Assembly (NCBI GenBank): GCA_027563935.2
Contig: CM050449.1
Span: 17,754,735-17,818,734, forward strand
Reading direction: 5' to 3'
DNA length: 64,000 nt
DNA from: Costus lasius
Lineage: Eukaryota > Streptophyta > Magnoliopsida > Zingiberales > Costaceae
The notes under the pieces are model-generated. The model was not told the DNA's origin. It did no database searches and saw only the letters and a program-made list of their open reading frames with translations. Below are positions 1 through 10,161 of this stretch, one piece after another (position 1 is the first letter of the stretch; each line of letters starts with the position of its first letter). The position numbers and the translations under genes are program-made.

Positions 1-2
1 GT

Positions 3-1363
3 CAAGGTTTTCAAAACCGAGAACAGTCAAGGTTTTGTGGTCCATGATTTGAAAACCGGACTGGTTTTCTCGGTTCGTACCAGTCTGCATAGGAACCGGT
101 AGCGGAGCAGTGGAATGCAGGGAAAGAGGAAGGAGAAGGAGGAAGGAGGAGGAGAAGGCAGGGAAAGAGGAATGAGAAGATGGAAGGAAGAGAAGGAGAG
201 AGAGGAAGGATAGGAAGAAGAGGGAGAAGAAGAGGATCGGTAGCGGGCTGGAAGCTTCATTCGAGGCTTCCCCTGACAGCGGAATCGAAGCTTCTGCCGC
301 CAGCGGAAGCCTCGAACGAAGCTTTCGCCGCCAGCGGAAGCCTCGAACGAAGCTTTCGCCGCCAGCGGAAGCCTCGAACGAAGCTTCTGCCGCCGGAGGC
401 GGTCAGGGAATCGAAGCTTCTGCCGCCAGCGGAAGCCTCGAACGAAGCTTCTGTTGCCGGAGGCTTTGAGCTTCCGCCGGCGGCGGAAGGTTCTAGCGTC
501 CATTGCCGCTGCATGCTACTCACCCGTTGCCGCTGCTCACTTGTTACCCACTGCCACTGCCGCTCAGTTCACCGGTACTAGTACTGTACCAGTTTTTAAA
601 CATTCGTCCAGATTGGTATGTGCTTACTGATCCGTACGGGACTAAACTGACAATGTAACGTGGCTAGTGGAAAAGATTCTTCTCTTGCTACACGAGGAAA
701 AGGTTTGCAGTCCGCCTCCTGGCTCTTTGTTTTCTTTATGCCTGTCTATTCGTCTTCTCTCCAACTTGGAGATCTTATGGGAAGGTGAAGTGTCTTTGCC
801 TCTTCCTTCGCTCTAAGGTCCACTCTCGTCAGTAGAGATAGGGTGAAGGGGAAAGAGTTTGGAGAGAGAAGGTTGGAAACTATTGCACTCATCTGCTCTC
901 ATCGCCTAGCATTGGTACCACAGCTTCTGCCGGCACTTTTCACCTTCGAACACCACCACCGGTGACACCATTTTTCCATAGTGTACCGGTCTTCCATAGT
1001 GTATCTGTCTATGCCTGGACTAGTAAATATTGGTCCTCTAGAATCCTTTATAAACATCAGAGCAGCTGAAATGAGATCAAATTGGTTCTCTAGAATCCTT
1101 TATAAACATCAATTTCCATCACTATGCCATCACATATAATACTGGTTATGAGTAGGTCATGGATACTATTTTCTAGGGCATAAAACCCATTAATTTATCC
1201 TGAAAACTTTTGAGTTTAGGCCAAGTTTTACAAGACCGGATATGTAATCTATACACATAAAATATATAAAATAATTAATAGTAGTAGTAATAATAATAAT
1301 AATAACTGGTTGGTACCATTGGTACTACCGGGTATGTACCGTTCCAAGGTTTTTTAATCCTTG
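3..1363. mobile_element. possible large CAAGG-ended element (candidate)
   Basis: The window opens with CAAGGTTTTCAAAACC and a matching inverted end (TTTTTTAATCCTTG) occurs at 1350-1363, the same ends as the clearly bounded CAAGG elements elsewhere in the window. The interior carries GGTACC/ACCGGT-rich sequence, a GC-rich minisatellite and unremarkable AT-rich DNA. The left target duplication would lie outside the window, so the boundary cannot be verified. It could equally be two fragments of this family. No gene is seen here. Confidence 0.3.
291..450. repeat. 31-bp GC-rich minisatellite
   Basis: A unit beginning CTTYNGCCGCCAGCGGAAGC starts at 291, 322, 353 and 384, a strict 31-bp spacing, with a degenerate further copy from about 416. 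The 31-bp period shifts reading frame every unit, so open frames across it on either strand are repeat artefacts, not genes. Confidence 0.85.
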
Positions 1364-1583
1364 GCTTATGCATAGAAATTCCTACCTCAACAGAAAACTG
1401 AGTTATCTATCTTTCTTTTTTAAAAAAAAAATAAAAAAACTTACCGGAAAGCACATGAGAGATATCTCCAATTCACTAATTTCTCCCCGTCTTTCTTCAC
1501 CTCTATTTATTCCTTTGGTGTAGCCAAGCACGGACGCAAAATTGTGTAGGCAGCAAAGCAGGGGGGTATGATGGTAAACTACC

Positions 1584-1802
1584 TAGGGATGTCAACGGGT
1601 CGGGTACCCGCCCTTTTTGGCTAAACCCGAACCCGACCCGAACTGACCCGCCCCAAACCCGAACCCGGTTAAACCCGAGTCGGGTATTTAAACGGGTACC
1701 TGCGGGTACCCGTTTAAATTAAAATATTTAATTTTAAATTATTTTTATAAAATATAACTATAAAATAATAATAATAATAATAAATATATTTATAAAAAAT
1801 CA

Positions 1803-1849
<47 letters not shown>

Positions 1850-1989
1850 ATCGGGTATCGGGTACCCGCGGGTACCCATGGGAGTAAACCCGAACCCGAC
1901 CCGATTAGCTAATCGGGTACCCGAACCCGCCATAAACGGGTCGGGTCGGGTCGGGTACCCGCGAAGTCGGATACCCATTGACACCCCTA
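1584..1989. mobile_element. hAT-type MITE (406 bp) with perfect 8-bp TSD
   Basis: The termini are TAGGGATGTCAACGGG on the left and the inverse of TAGGGGTGTCAATGGG on the right, a classic hAT (Ac-like) inverted repeat. The direct repeat AAACTACC flanks it exactly at 1576-1583 and 1990-1997. The subterminal parts are dense in CGGGTACCCG-type palindromes and the centre is an (ATT)n tract. No transposase frame is present, so it is non-autonomous. Confidence 0.92.
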
Positions 1990-2290
1990 AAACTACCACT
2001 AAGTAACTCCATTATTCTTTCAATTGAAGATTTTTTTTCTCATTCAGCTTTAAATAAATCGAAATAGGGTCCAAATTATTCTCCTTATTTGTCGTTTTAG
2101 TACTATATTATCATATTTGCACCTTAGTCCATATTTTTAAAAATTTGCAAATAAGCCTCTGCATGTCACAACTAGGTTAGACACATTAAACTAACGTATA
2201 ATTAAATAAAAATGAATTTATAATCACACAAATTTCAGACCGTAACAATTTGTAATGTCTTTTTGCTAGCGTCAGATCATTACTCTTAGT

Positions 2291-2494
2291 CAAGGTATCA
2301 AATATTGGTTGATACCTCCTCGTATGGCCAATATACTGGTACATGGTCGGTACCAATTAATTAGGTATATATATATATATATATATTTATTTATTTATTA
2401 CCAGACGGATTGGTACTGTGTCAATACCATCAGTGCCGAGTGGTACATACTACACTGAGCATACCATGTCTCATATATGGTTTTTCAAACCTTG
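2291..2494. mobile_element. CAAGG-family hAT-like MITE (204 bp), perfect 8-bp TSD
   Basis: It starts CAAGGTATCAAATATTGG and ends with an inverted counterpart, TTTTTCAAACCTTG. The 8-bp direct repeat CTCTTAGT is exact at 2283-2290 and 2495-2502, which fits hAT insertion. The interior holds several GGTACC-like motifs and an (AT)n run near 2365. There is no coding capacity. It is the best-bounded member of a family that recurs in this window. Confidence 0.88.
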
Positions 2495-5279
2495 CTCTTA
2501 GTTTATACTTGCTGGCTTAACTCATGTGAAACAATATTCTAATAATAGTTTGGAAAATATGCAAACTCTCACCAGGGTGTAATACATAGGTCTGAATCAG
2601 TGTAAGGTATTTGCTAGATTGATACTATTCATGACATTCTGTCGTATGTATACCAGATTAGTACTGATCTTGGTCTTTGTACTGGTGTATGAATGGACCC
2701 GTACATAGGTTTATTTCTTGATACTGAAAATCAATTGTATTAGTAAAAAATCACTCAGAATCATTTAAGGCATTACAAAGCAGTAGATAACTAAAATCAG
2801 TCGGAATTAGTCAAAACTAGATAAATTTGTCATTTTCCCCTGAGATTGGGCAAATGGAATAATCCAACCAAACCCCACTAGTGTTACATTTGATTTCTCT
2901 AACAATAGTAGAAACTGAATAAAAATATTACTTGATATACATCATTTATGCTATTTAATATAAATAATACAATTGATATAGGCCCCACTTGGGGCTGCTG
3001 CCACTTTTGCAGGTGTGGGTAGCTAAGATCTGATTTTTTTTTTGTTTGGGGCTATTGGGTTGCCCGCGGGCAGCAAAAATCAACCATAGAAGAGAAGCGG
3101 GGGTTAGTTGCTTCCCCAACTCTGCGGCAGTTTCTCCAAGTACGCTGCCTGTGCAGCCTGTAATGCTTGCGACGATGCTGCTCGATTTCACCTTTGGCTG
3201 CCCTTGCCCGGCCTCTCTCCCCTTCTCCACCCCACCAACCTTTCCCTAGATGTCTGCCCTCAATGCCCTCTTCCCTGATGTCTTTGGTGGCCCCTCACCC
3301 CCTTCATTGTCTGCCTCCGGAGGCCTTCCTCTTCTCTGCCCCTTTGCTCCCTTGTCTGCCTCCTGCCCACCCCTTGACCCTAGTTTTATTTTTTTTTTTA
3401 AAAAATACTATTTTAATTATTTTTAATTTATTATTTTAATTATCAATTTAATTATTTTTAAGTTATCACTTTTAATATTTTTAATTTATTATTTTAATTA
3501 CTTTTAAGTTAGGAGGAAAAAATAAGTAAAAACATTTTAACAGCACAACACTATTATCGAGTTGACCAGAATAGTAGTTTCCCCAAACACATTTTATCTA
3601 GTTATCTTTCAACTTCTCTAACAAGCAAAAAGCTAAAGCACCATTAGCCCCAAAACTGAGCCATAGTAACGTGGCCTATTTAATAAAATTGAACTTGAGG
3701 CTATGTTATAATGCATGAGTCTATATGGGTTTACCGGTACAATCTTGAACTGGTATGTATCTCTACCCATGCTATAATGTATTGGTGTCATTTGTAATTG
3801 ACCGATGGTATAGTGGTACGAATTGTCTCAAAATTGGTGCATTCAACCCATACTTGGTAGTATGAATTGGTTTTTAGAACTGTGTTATGACTCCTATTTC
3901 CTAAACTTATCATCATATAATTAGAAATATACCTAAACATGTTAATAATATATACAATTATCTTCAAAGTAGTTTAAGTTTAAAAAAGTAACTAAAAACA
4001 CTTGTTAAATACAAAAAATTAAATGTCAAAAATAAAAAAATAGATATGGACTATCTAATATAAATAGTGTACGTGTAATATAACTTTAGGTGGTAAGGTA
4101 TTTTCATTCCGAAATTTAGCAAACACTTAAAAAAATAATGTTTGACATGTATTTGGAAATATTACTAACCATATTAGAAATGCAGAGAGATTACACATAA
4201 ATTTTCAGAATAAGAAATAATTTGTAAAGATATTTACTATTAAGTAAAAGTTAAAAGTCTTTATCAATAAAATTAACAAAATTACAAATGTTTTATGAAA
4301 CATTACAATCGCTTTATGAAATATCATGAATATTACTTATTGTTATTTAGGATAGAATCTTAATTACATAAGCAATTTAGATGTCTACAAGATTTACTTT
4401 ACTGTTAAAAGTGCATTTGATTATTATCAAATCTTCTAAATTAAATTAGACAATTGAGTTTAAATTTATTGTTCGTTGTAAAAATTACTCATAAAAATTT
4501 TATGTTCTTCTATTGCGCATTTTTTCACTGTGGACATTAAAGAATATTAAATATCTACTGAATGTTCTCATGACGATTTAGAACAAATTTTAAACATTGC
4601 TTTTATAGACTTTCTATATTTTCTTCTCCTTTACTTTTTTCAAAGATGAAATGGATATACATTATAAGGTACAATCTCAAAACCTCATGCAATTACTCTC
4701 CTTAATAATGTTGACAGTATAAACATGGGGTACACTCGTCTGATATACTTTTTGTTTGTAATTTTGAAGTACTGTTTTGGCTGATTCTGATCTCCAGAAA
4801 TCAGGCTGATCAAAATCACAGTTTTCCCTTTGCCAATAAAGATATAGAATCTGTTTTTGTGATATATGATTACACTGTTGACCTGTAAAGTTACGTACAA
4901 GTTCAAGCTTATCTGGTCTTCATTGTGAATTTTTTTAATTTTCCTTGTGGCAAGTTTGAGCTCATCCTCTCAACATAATGATCCTGATTATTCTATTTGG
5001 TTTCTGTTAAGTTTGAATCTGTTCAATTACTAGATTAAGGGTAGCATTATTTTGGAGGATCCATCTGACTCTGTCAATACGTGTTTATATTTGTTGTTAA
5101 TCCGCGCGGCATCACATACATGATCGATATCATTTTTCATTCATGTTGATGGTAGTTGGCATGCATGTATCACTATGCCATCCATGTAATTATTTTCTAA
5201 AATGGCCAACATTGACTGGCCTTGCTGGACTATAATGTTCCAAATAACAAAGGTTGCTCCTCAAGGTGTATATCATGTG
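2495..5279. other. AT-rich non-coding stretch
   Basis: No exon-like sequence was recognised. It contains scattered GGTAC/ACCGG fragments (about 2550-2720 and 3720-3880) that look like decayed copies of the CAAGG family, a GC-rich patch at about 2980-3370 of unknown origin, and otherwise AT-rich low-complexity DNA. It may belong to an intron of the polymerase gene that continues at 10162. Confidence 0.5.
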
Positions 5280-6289
5280 TGTCACGCCCTAATTCCATTC
5301 ACCTCCACGTCAGCAATCTCCTCGGAACAGTGCCCCCGAATTCTGAATTTCGACCACAGCGTCGTTGACGTTGGCCTCGAGTCTAACGCCTCACGTGTTC
5401 GTCTTGCCCGCTGAGTTTGACGCTGTCAGCACGCACGGCGCCCACGAACGCACCCCCGCATTCATTTCCTCTTCGCCGGAGAAGGAGAGGTGGAGAAGCC
5501 CAGGCATTCGGCAGGGGAGGAACCCTCGCATCGTCGCCCTCAGCCCTTGTCGCCAGAAGCCACCTCGAATCGTCGTCGACGAAGATGAAGAAGGAGAAGA
5601 AGAACTCGCCAGAAACAGGGGAAGAAGATAGCTGGATCTTGGGGAAAAGCTTCACTCTTATTTCTCGTAAATACAGAGTTACAAAAACCCAATCTGCTCG
5701 TTGGATTCTTTCTCACGTCGGTGGTAGCTTTGCCGCCGACTGCTCTCAAAGTTCGCTCTCTCTCACTCTAGGAAGGGCAACGACGATCGTCGCCGGGAGT
5801 TCTCCACCTTTCTCTGCCTCCTTACTTCGTCCACTCATCGGACTTTATGGAGAAGACATCTCCGAGTTTCTCGCATTCGTGTCCAAGCCATCATCTTCCT
5901 TCCTCTGCGTCCACGCCGAAGGAAGCGAGCCCGAGTCCTCCTCGTCCCCGAAATCTTCGACGAAGCCAGCCGCGTCCGAAGATTTCGTCTGTCGGTGGAA
6001 TCGCGTGCCTGCCTTGCATCCGCGTCGCCCGAAGAACTCTCTGCGCACGTCTCCGCCCTCTTCGCTAGAGACGAGATCTCCACTCGCCTCTCATGCATCC
6101 GCGTCCGAAGAAGCCAGCCGCGAGTGGCTGCCAAATCCCCTTTGCTCCACACTAGCGCTTCTTCCGATTTGGGCGTTGACCCAAATCTTGACCAGTCTCG
6201 CGGGCTTCGATTGGTTTTTCGGACGTGGGCTTGGGCCGCCGTCCAACCCGTCTCCTCTTGGCTCCGCCCATGTGGAATCGGGTGTTACA
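5280..6289. mobile_element. probable solo LTR (Gypsy-type), about 1.0 kb
   Basis: The block begins TGTCACGCCC and ends GGGTGTTACA, a typical terminal pair of plant Gypsy LTRs, and is far more GC-rich than its surroundings. The flanks are ATGTG and CTGTA, which match at only 3 of 5 positions, so the target duplication is degraded or the ends are off by a few bases. No internal domain adjoins it. Long open frames inside (for example 5417-6313) lack any protein-family resemblance. Confidence 0.6.
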
Positions 6290-6400
6290 CTGTATGATAG
6301 GAAAATTACATAATGATTTCAGAATTACTGACTTTTACAATGTATGACAATGGCTGATCATTTTTACGTTTTGTTGTACTTATTTATTATCTATACGGGA

Positions 6401-8151
6401 TGTTAGGCCTTCGGGCCAAGCTTTGGCTGTAGTCCAAAGCCTAGCCCAAATCCCGGCCCAGCCCAGCCAGCACCACTACCGATCGGGTTGGCAGGTGAAA
6501 ATTTGGATCGGGCGCTGCCCGAATCCAACGCTGCCTAACGGATGAATCGCACGGCAAAATTCATCGCGTGGCATACACGTTGAGGCGATGGGACGCTTCG
6601 ACAACAGGCAGCTGGTTAAAGCGATGTGGCGTTGACTCTTGTGGGATCGCGGAGTGGGGTAAAAGACGAGGAGATCGTCTTCCACGCAGACGGAACTCGC
6701 TTCGGAAAAAAAAAGAGAGAAGAATGGAGTTCGCCGTGTTCGCTTCTCTCAACCTTCACCGGCCGGTTGTGATCGTCGTCGGACGTTCCCTTAGAGCTCT
6801 CTTTGGATCCGGTGGTGTGGGCAGGTGGTTCGGATTGCGACGAGCTCCATCCCCCTTCCCTCCGTCTTCTCCTCACTAGTCGTCGTTGTCGCCGAAGGTT
6901 TGTCCAGACTACCTCGGAAGGCGCCGACGACAACCACTTCTCCGACTAGAAGGAGCTGGCGGCCTGAGTGATCGTCAATGTACTCCCCTTTGCCCCTCTT
7001 CTTTCTGGCAAACTTTCTGACCTGTCAGTTGTGGCCGTCTCCTCCCCAGTTGAACCTATGCGGTTCCCGGCAGTATCTGTTCCCCGCCTCGGTCCTCTCC
7101 CTTGTCCGAGGTCGGCCGCTTGTGCGCATGAAGTACCGGCTCGGACCCGCTTGCGTGCGGCTACGCATCGTGCTCGCCGAACGAGCCCTACTCTGCCTGT
7201 GTGTGGAGTTCCCTCCTCTTCCCATCTCGCTTGCGCGCGAGCCCTTGTTCTGGTCTCGGTCGCCGTCCGTGGGAGGTTCTGGAAGCGTTGAAGTCTTCCG
7301 ACGGGTCTGGTAGCTGCATGGGGAGATTCCGAGTAGACGCGCCTTTGTCCCGGTCATTGCGCCTGAGTCACTGCCTCGCCAGTGCCCGTCCTTCCTCTGT
7401 TCGATGCCCCGCGCGTGTGTGGTCGGGTTGACGCCACCAGCTTCCATAGCTGCCGGACCACCTTCCAGCGCCACCCGTCGCCGGAGTGTGACTCCCCCTT
7501 TCTACCATTGAACTCCCCTTGCGTGAGGGTGGACGGCCGGCCTTCTCTGGCCAGCCGGTGGATGCACGCCAGGCGTGCTTGGACAATCCCGTCCGTCGTC
7601 GATGCGTACGCGCGTGCGACTCCATGTATGTATTTTTGGTTGGGTCTTCCTCCTCGCCGACGTGTGAGTGAGGCATTGGCCGGGTCTTCTCTGTCACCAG
7701 CGTGCGACATCGTATGCTCAGCCGTCTGCGATCGCCTGGAGTCGGCTTGATCCAACGGACGAGCGGGTGGGTCCGGTTCCCCGACGTGGGATGTCTGGCT
7801 ACTCCCTCTGTTCTTTCTCCAGCACGTGAGCGTGCTTAGAAATTGTTGTCGACCCCGTCCGACATGGTCGGTTATGAGTGGGTCCCTTTTGGGTTCGGAT
7901 GAACCCGGTTTGATTCGACGACACCAGTCTTCGGTGAATCGTTAGCGCTGATCCAAGTTGTGTTAGAACGGCAGAGATCTACTGCAGAGTCCTTGGTTGA
8001 GTTGGGAGTCGGTTCGAGGAATCGTCTCCGCCGCGCCCAATCTAGCGGTTACGACCGTTGTGCCCTTGCATGGGCGTGTTTGGACTCGAGTCAAGTGTTA
8101 ACTCACATGTAATAATATTAAAAAAATATTACCATAATTCAGGGTGTGATA
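6401..8151. mobile_element. solo LTR (1.75 kb) with perfect 5-bp TSD
   Basis: The element starts TGTTAGGCC and ends TTCAGGGTGTGATA. The 5-bp direct repeat CGGGA flanks it exactly at 6396-6400 and 8152-8156. Its 3' end is clearly homologous to that of the LTR at 43581-45596 (shared CCCTTGCRTGGG, GTGTTTGG and GAGTCAAG motifs). No gag-pol and no second LTR are present, so it is a solo LTR. The final dinucleotide is TA where CA is expected. GC-rich open frames on both strands inside it are not genes. Confidence 0.75.
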
Positions 8152-8256
8152 CGGGACATTATTGATATCTAAACAGTATCAGATAGTGTAAAAATATGAT
8201 AATGTTTGTATCAAGGTATTAAAAACTATTTCATAAAAATATGATAATGTTTTTAT

Positions 8257-8366
8257 TAAGGTTTTAAAAACCGTTTTGTACCATCTAGTATATATCGGTC
8301 CAAAATAGTACCGATACCAATACCATTTAGTGCTAGTACATGTTTGGACCAAGACTGTAAACCTAG
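8257..8366. mobile_element. short CAAGG/TAAGG-family MITE (about 110 bp)
   Basis: It starts TAAGGTTTTAAAAACCG and ends GACTGTAAACCTAG. The flanks GTTTTTAT (8249-8256) and GTTTATAT (8367-8374) match at 7 of 8 positions. The left end together with its flank is tandemly duplicated just upstream: CAAGGTATTAAAAAC begins near 8212 after GTTTGTAT. The interior carries GGTCC and GTACCGATACC motifs like the other members. Confidence 0.55.
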
Positions 8367-8958
8367 GTTTATATCAATTGTGTCAAATTGATGAAATAAA
8401 AAAAACTGAAAGGAAAATACTAAAATTTTAAAAGAAACTAGAACAAATATAAGAATAACTACTTTTAAAAGTAAAAAACACAAGTTTACCTCATATGATA
8501 ATGTTTGAATTAATTTCAGATGTGCTTCTACAATACATATAAATTTAATTATATATATTATGTGACGAAAATATAAAATATTTCATATTTCAGTAGGTAT
8601 TTGTAGACATCATGTTTACTTATCTGTTATCACTAATTACCTTAATATATAGTTAATGTATAATGTGATTATATTTATTAAGTATAATAGCCATTTTCTA
8701 TTATTTATTATTTATTAAACAGTCATTTTCTGAGAACTATAGACATTAGTTATTGAAGATTTAGTAAAATTTTATTTGTAATAAATTGAACTATTTTTTT
8801 GTTTTTACATAATGATTACTTTAAATTAATGAATAATAATTTAAATATAATATGCCAATTATTAATTATTATTAATAATAAAAATTGAAAGTTGAGTTCA
8901 TGAAAATCTTCCTCTTCGTACTAAAGCCCTCGGCCATGGCCAAGCGGCAAGCGACATC
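8367..8958. other. AT-rich non-coding stretch
   Basis: Strongly AT-rich sequence with runs of ATTATTTATTATT type. No exon, promoter or mobile element could be recognised between the small MITE and the start of the next inverted-repeat element. Confidence 0.5.
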
Positions 8959-9832
8959 GGGCCTGTTTGGTTCGCCCAGCTTATGGCTTCTGCTGGTGCG
9001 GCCAGCGGATTTTAGTCAAACTAGGTGTTTGGGGAGGCAGCTTCTCAGTCCCATCCTGAGAAGCTGCACTGTTCCCAGCCAGCTGCTTATACCAGCTTTT
9101 GGTAGCTTGTCGCCCAAATCCCAGCCATGCCCCTTGCCGCTCCTCCCCGATCACGCGCATGTGTCCTGCCCTTCACGCGCTCCCGTCCCGGCGCCTCCTC
9201 TAGCGTCTCCTCCCGGCGCTCCGGCATCCCTGTTGACTAGCAGCTCGGGGATGAAGGTGGCCCTTCTTCCAGGCTGAGCACTGCCTCGTTGCAGATCATC
9301 CGAGCCTCCGGCGTCTTCCAGGCCGAGCTCCGCCTCCCTCCGATTTCTCCTTCCTCGGCGCCGGCAAACCCATGAGCTGCTTCCTCCTTCTCCTCCCTCA
9401 TGCGCCGGGCAGAGCCAAATCTTCCTTGCAGATCGTCGTGAACCCGTGAGCCGAGCTCCCCTTCTCCTCCCTCCTACGCCGGCCGAGCTCCCCTTCTCCT
9501 CTCTCCTACGCCGGCGTCGTCTTCACTTGGACGAAACAGCAGCGGCGTCCTGCTTTGATGCAACTCAGCGGCGCTTGGACGAAGCTCCACGCGCATGAGA
9601 TCTTTGAAAAAGAATCTAGGGCAAAGGATGAGGGAGGAAGATAGCTGATCTTACTTTGGAGGAGCGTTTGAGGATGAAGGAAGGATTAATTTGACCCTCA
9701 TTGACCAATTTTGATCCTCATTGACTAATTTTGACCGGCTGAAGTTGTTTTAACCAAACAGCATGAAATTTATTCAACCAGCTCTGGTCTGACTAGCTCT
9801 AGCTATAAGCTCCAGTTGAACCAAACTGGCCC
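8959..9832. mobile_element. non-autonomous terminal-inverted-repeat DNA transposon (874 bp)
   Basis: The left end GGGCCTGTTTGGTTC and the inverse of the right end, GGGCCAGTTTGGTTC, differ at one base. Similarity continues more weakly inward (AGCTTATGGCT against AGCTTATAGCT). The trinucleotide ATC sits on both sides, compatible with a 3-bp duplication of PIF/Harbinger type, but it is too short to prove. The interior is GC-rich and contains no transposase. It lies about 330 bp upstream of the first visible polymerase exon. Confidence 0.6.
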
Positions 9833-10161
9833 ATCTTTGTTTGAGTGTCTTTAGCTAAGCAGCATCTATGACAATTAATGTTTTTCCCAGCTTCTAAGGG
9901 TAGATGATGGGTGACAGGCGTATACTGAGCAATGAGCAGCTGGACTGTGGGTTCCCCCTTTGATTCCTTGTTCTTGAATGTTTGTGTTAGAAATGGGCCA
10001 ATATTGAATTGGCACTTCCGATCCAAATCCACTCAGTTGATTTGCATTGGAAACGGCAGATCCTATGAACCATGTTATTACATTTAGTGTCTTTCTGACA
10101 GCAAATTTCTCTTTGCAATCTTTGATATAATTGTTCACTATATCTTTATCTGCCTAAACAG

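Noticed and set aside
27..581. Open frames of 88-158 codons with repeated Ala/Ser/Arg phrases
   Set aside because: They are produced by the 31-bp minisatellite; the repeat shifts frame and no start context or exon structure supports a gene.
5417..6313. 298-codon open frame on the plus strand
   Set aside because: It lies almost entirely inside a GC-rich solo-LTR-like block, has low-complexity Ser/Pro/Arg composition, no domain, and overlaps equally long frames on the other strand.
6968..7755. Multiple overlapping open frames on both strands
   Set aside because: All are inside the solo LTR 6401-8151, where high GC removes stop codons by chance. None has family resemblance.
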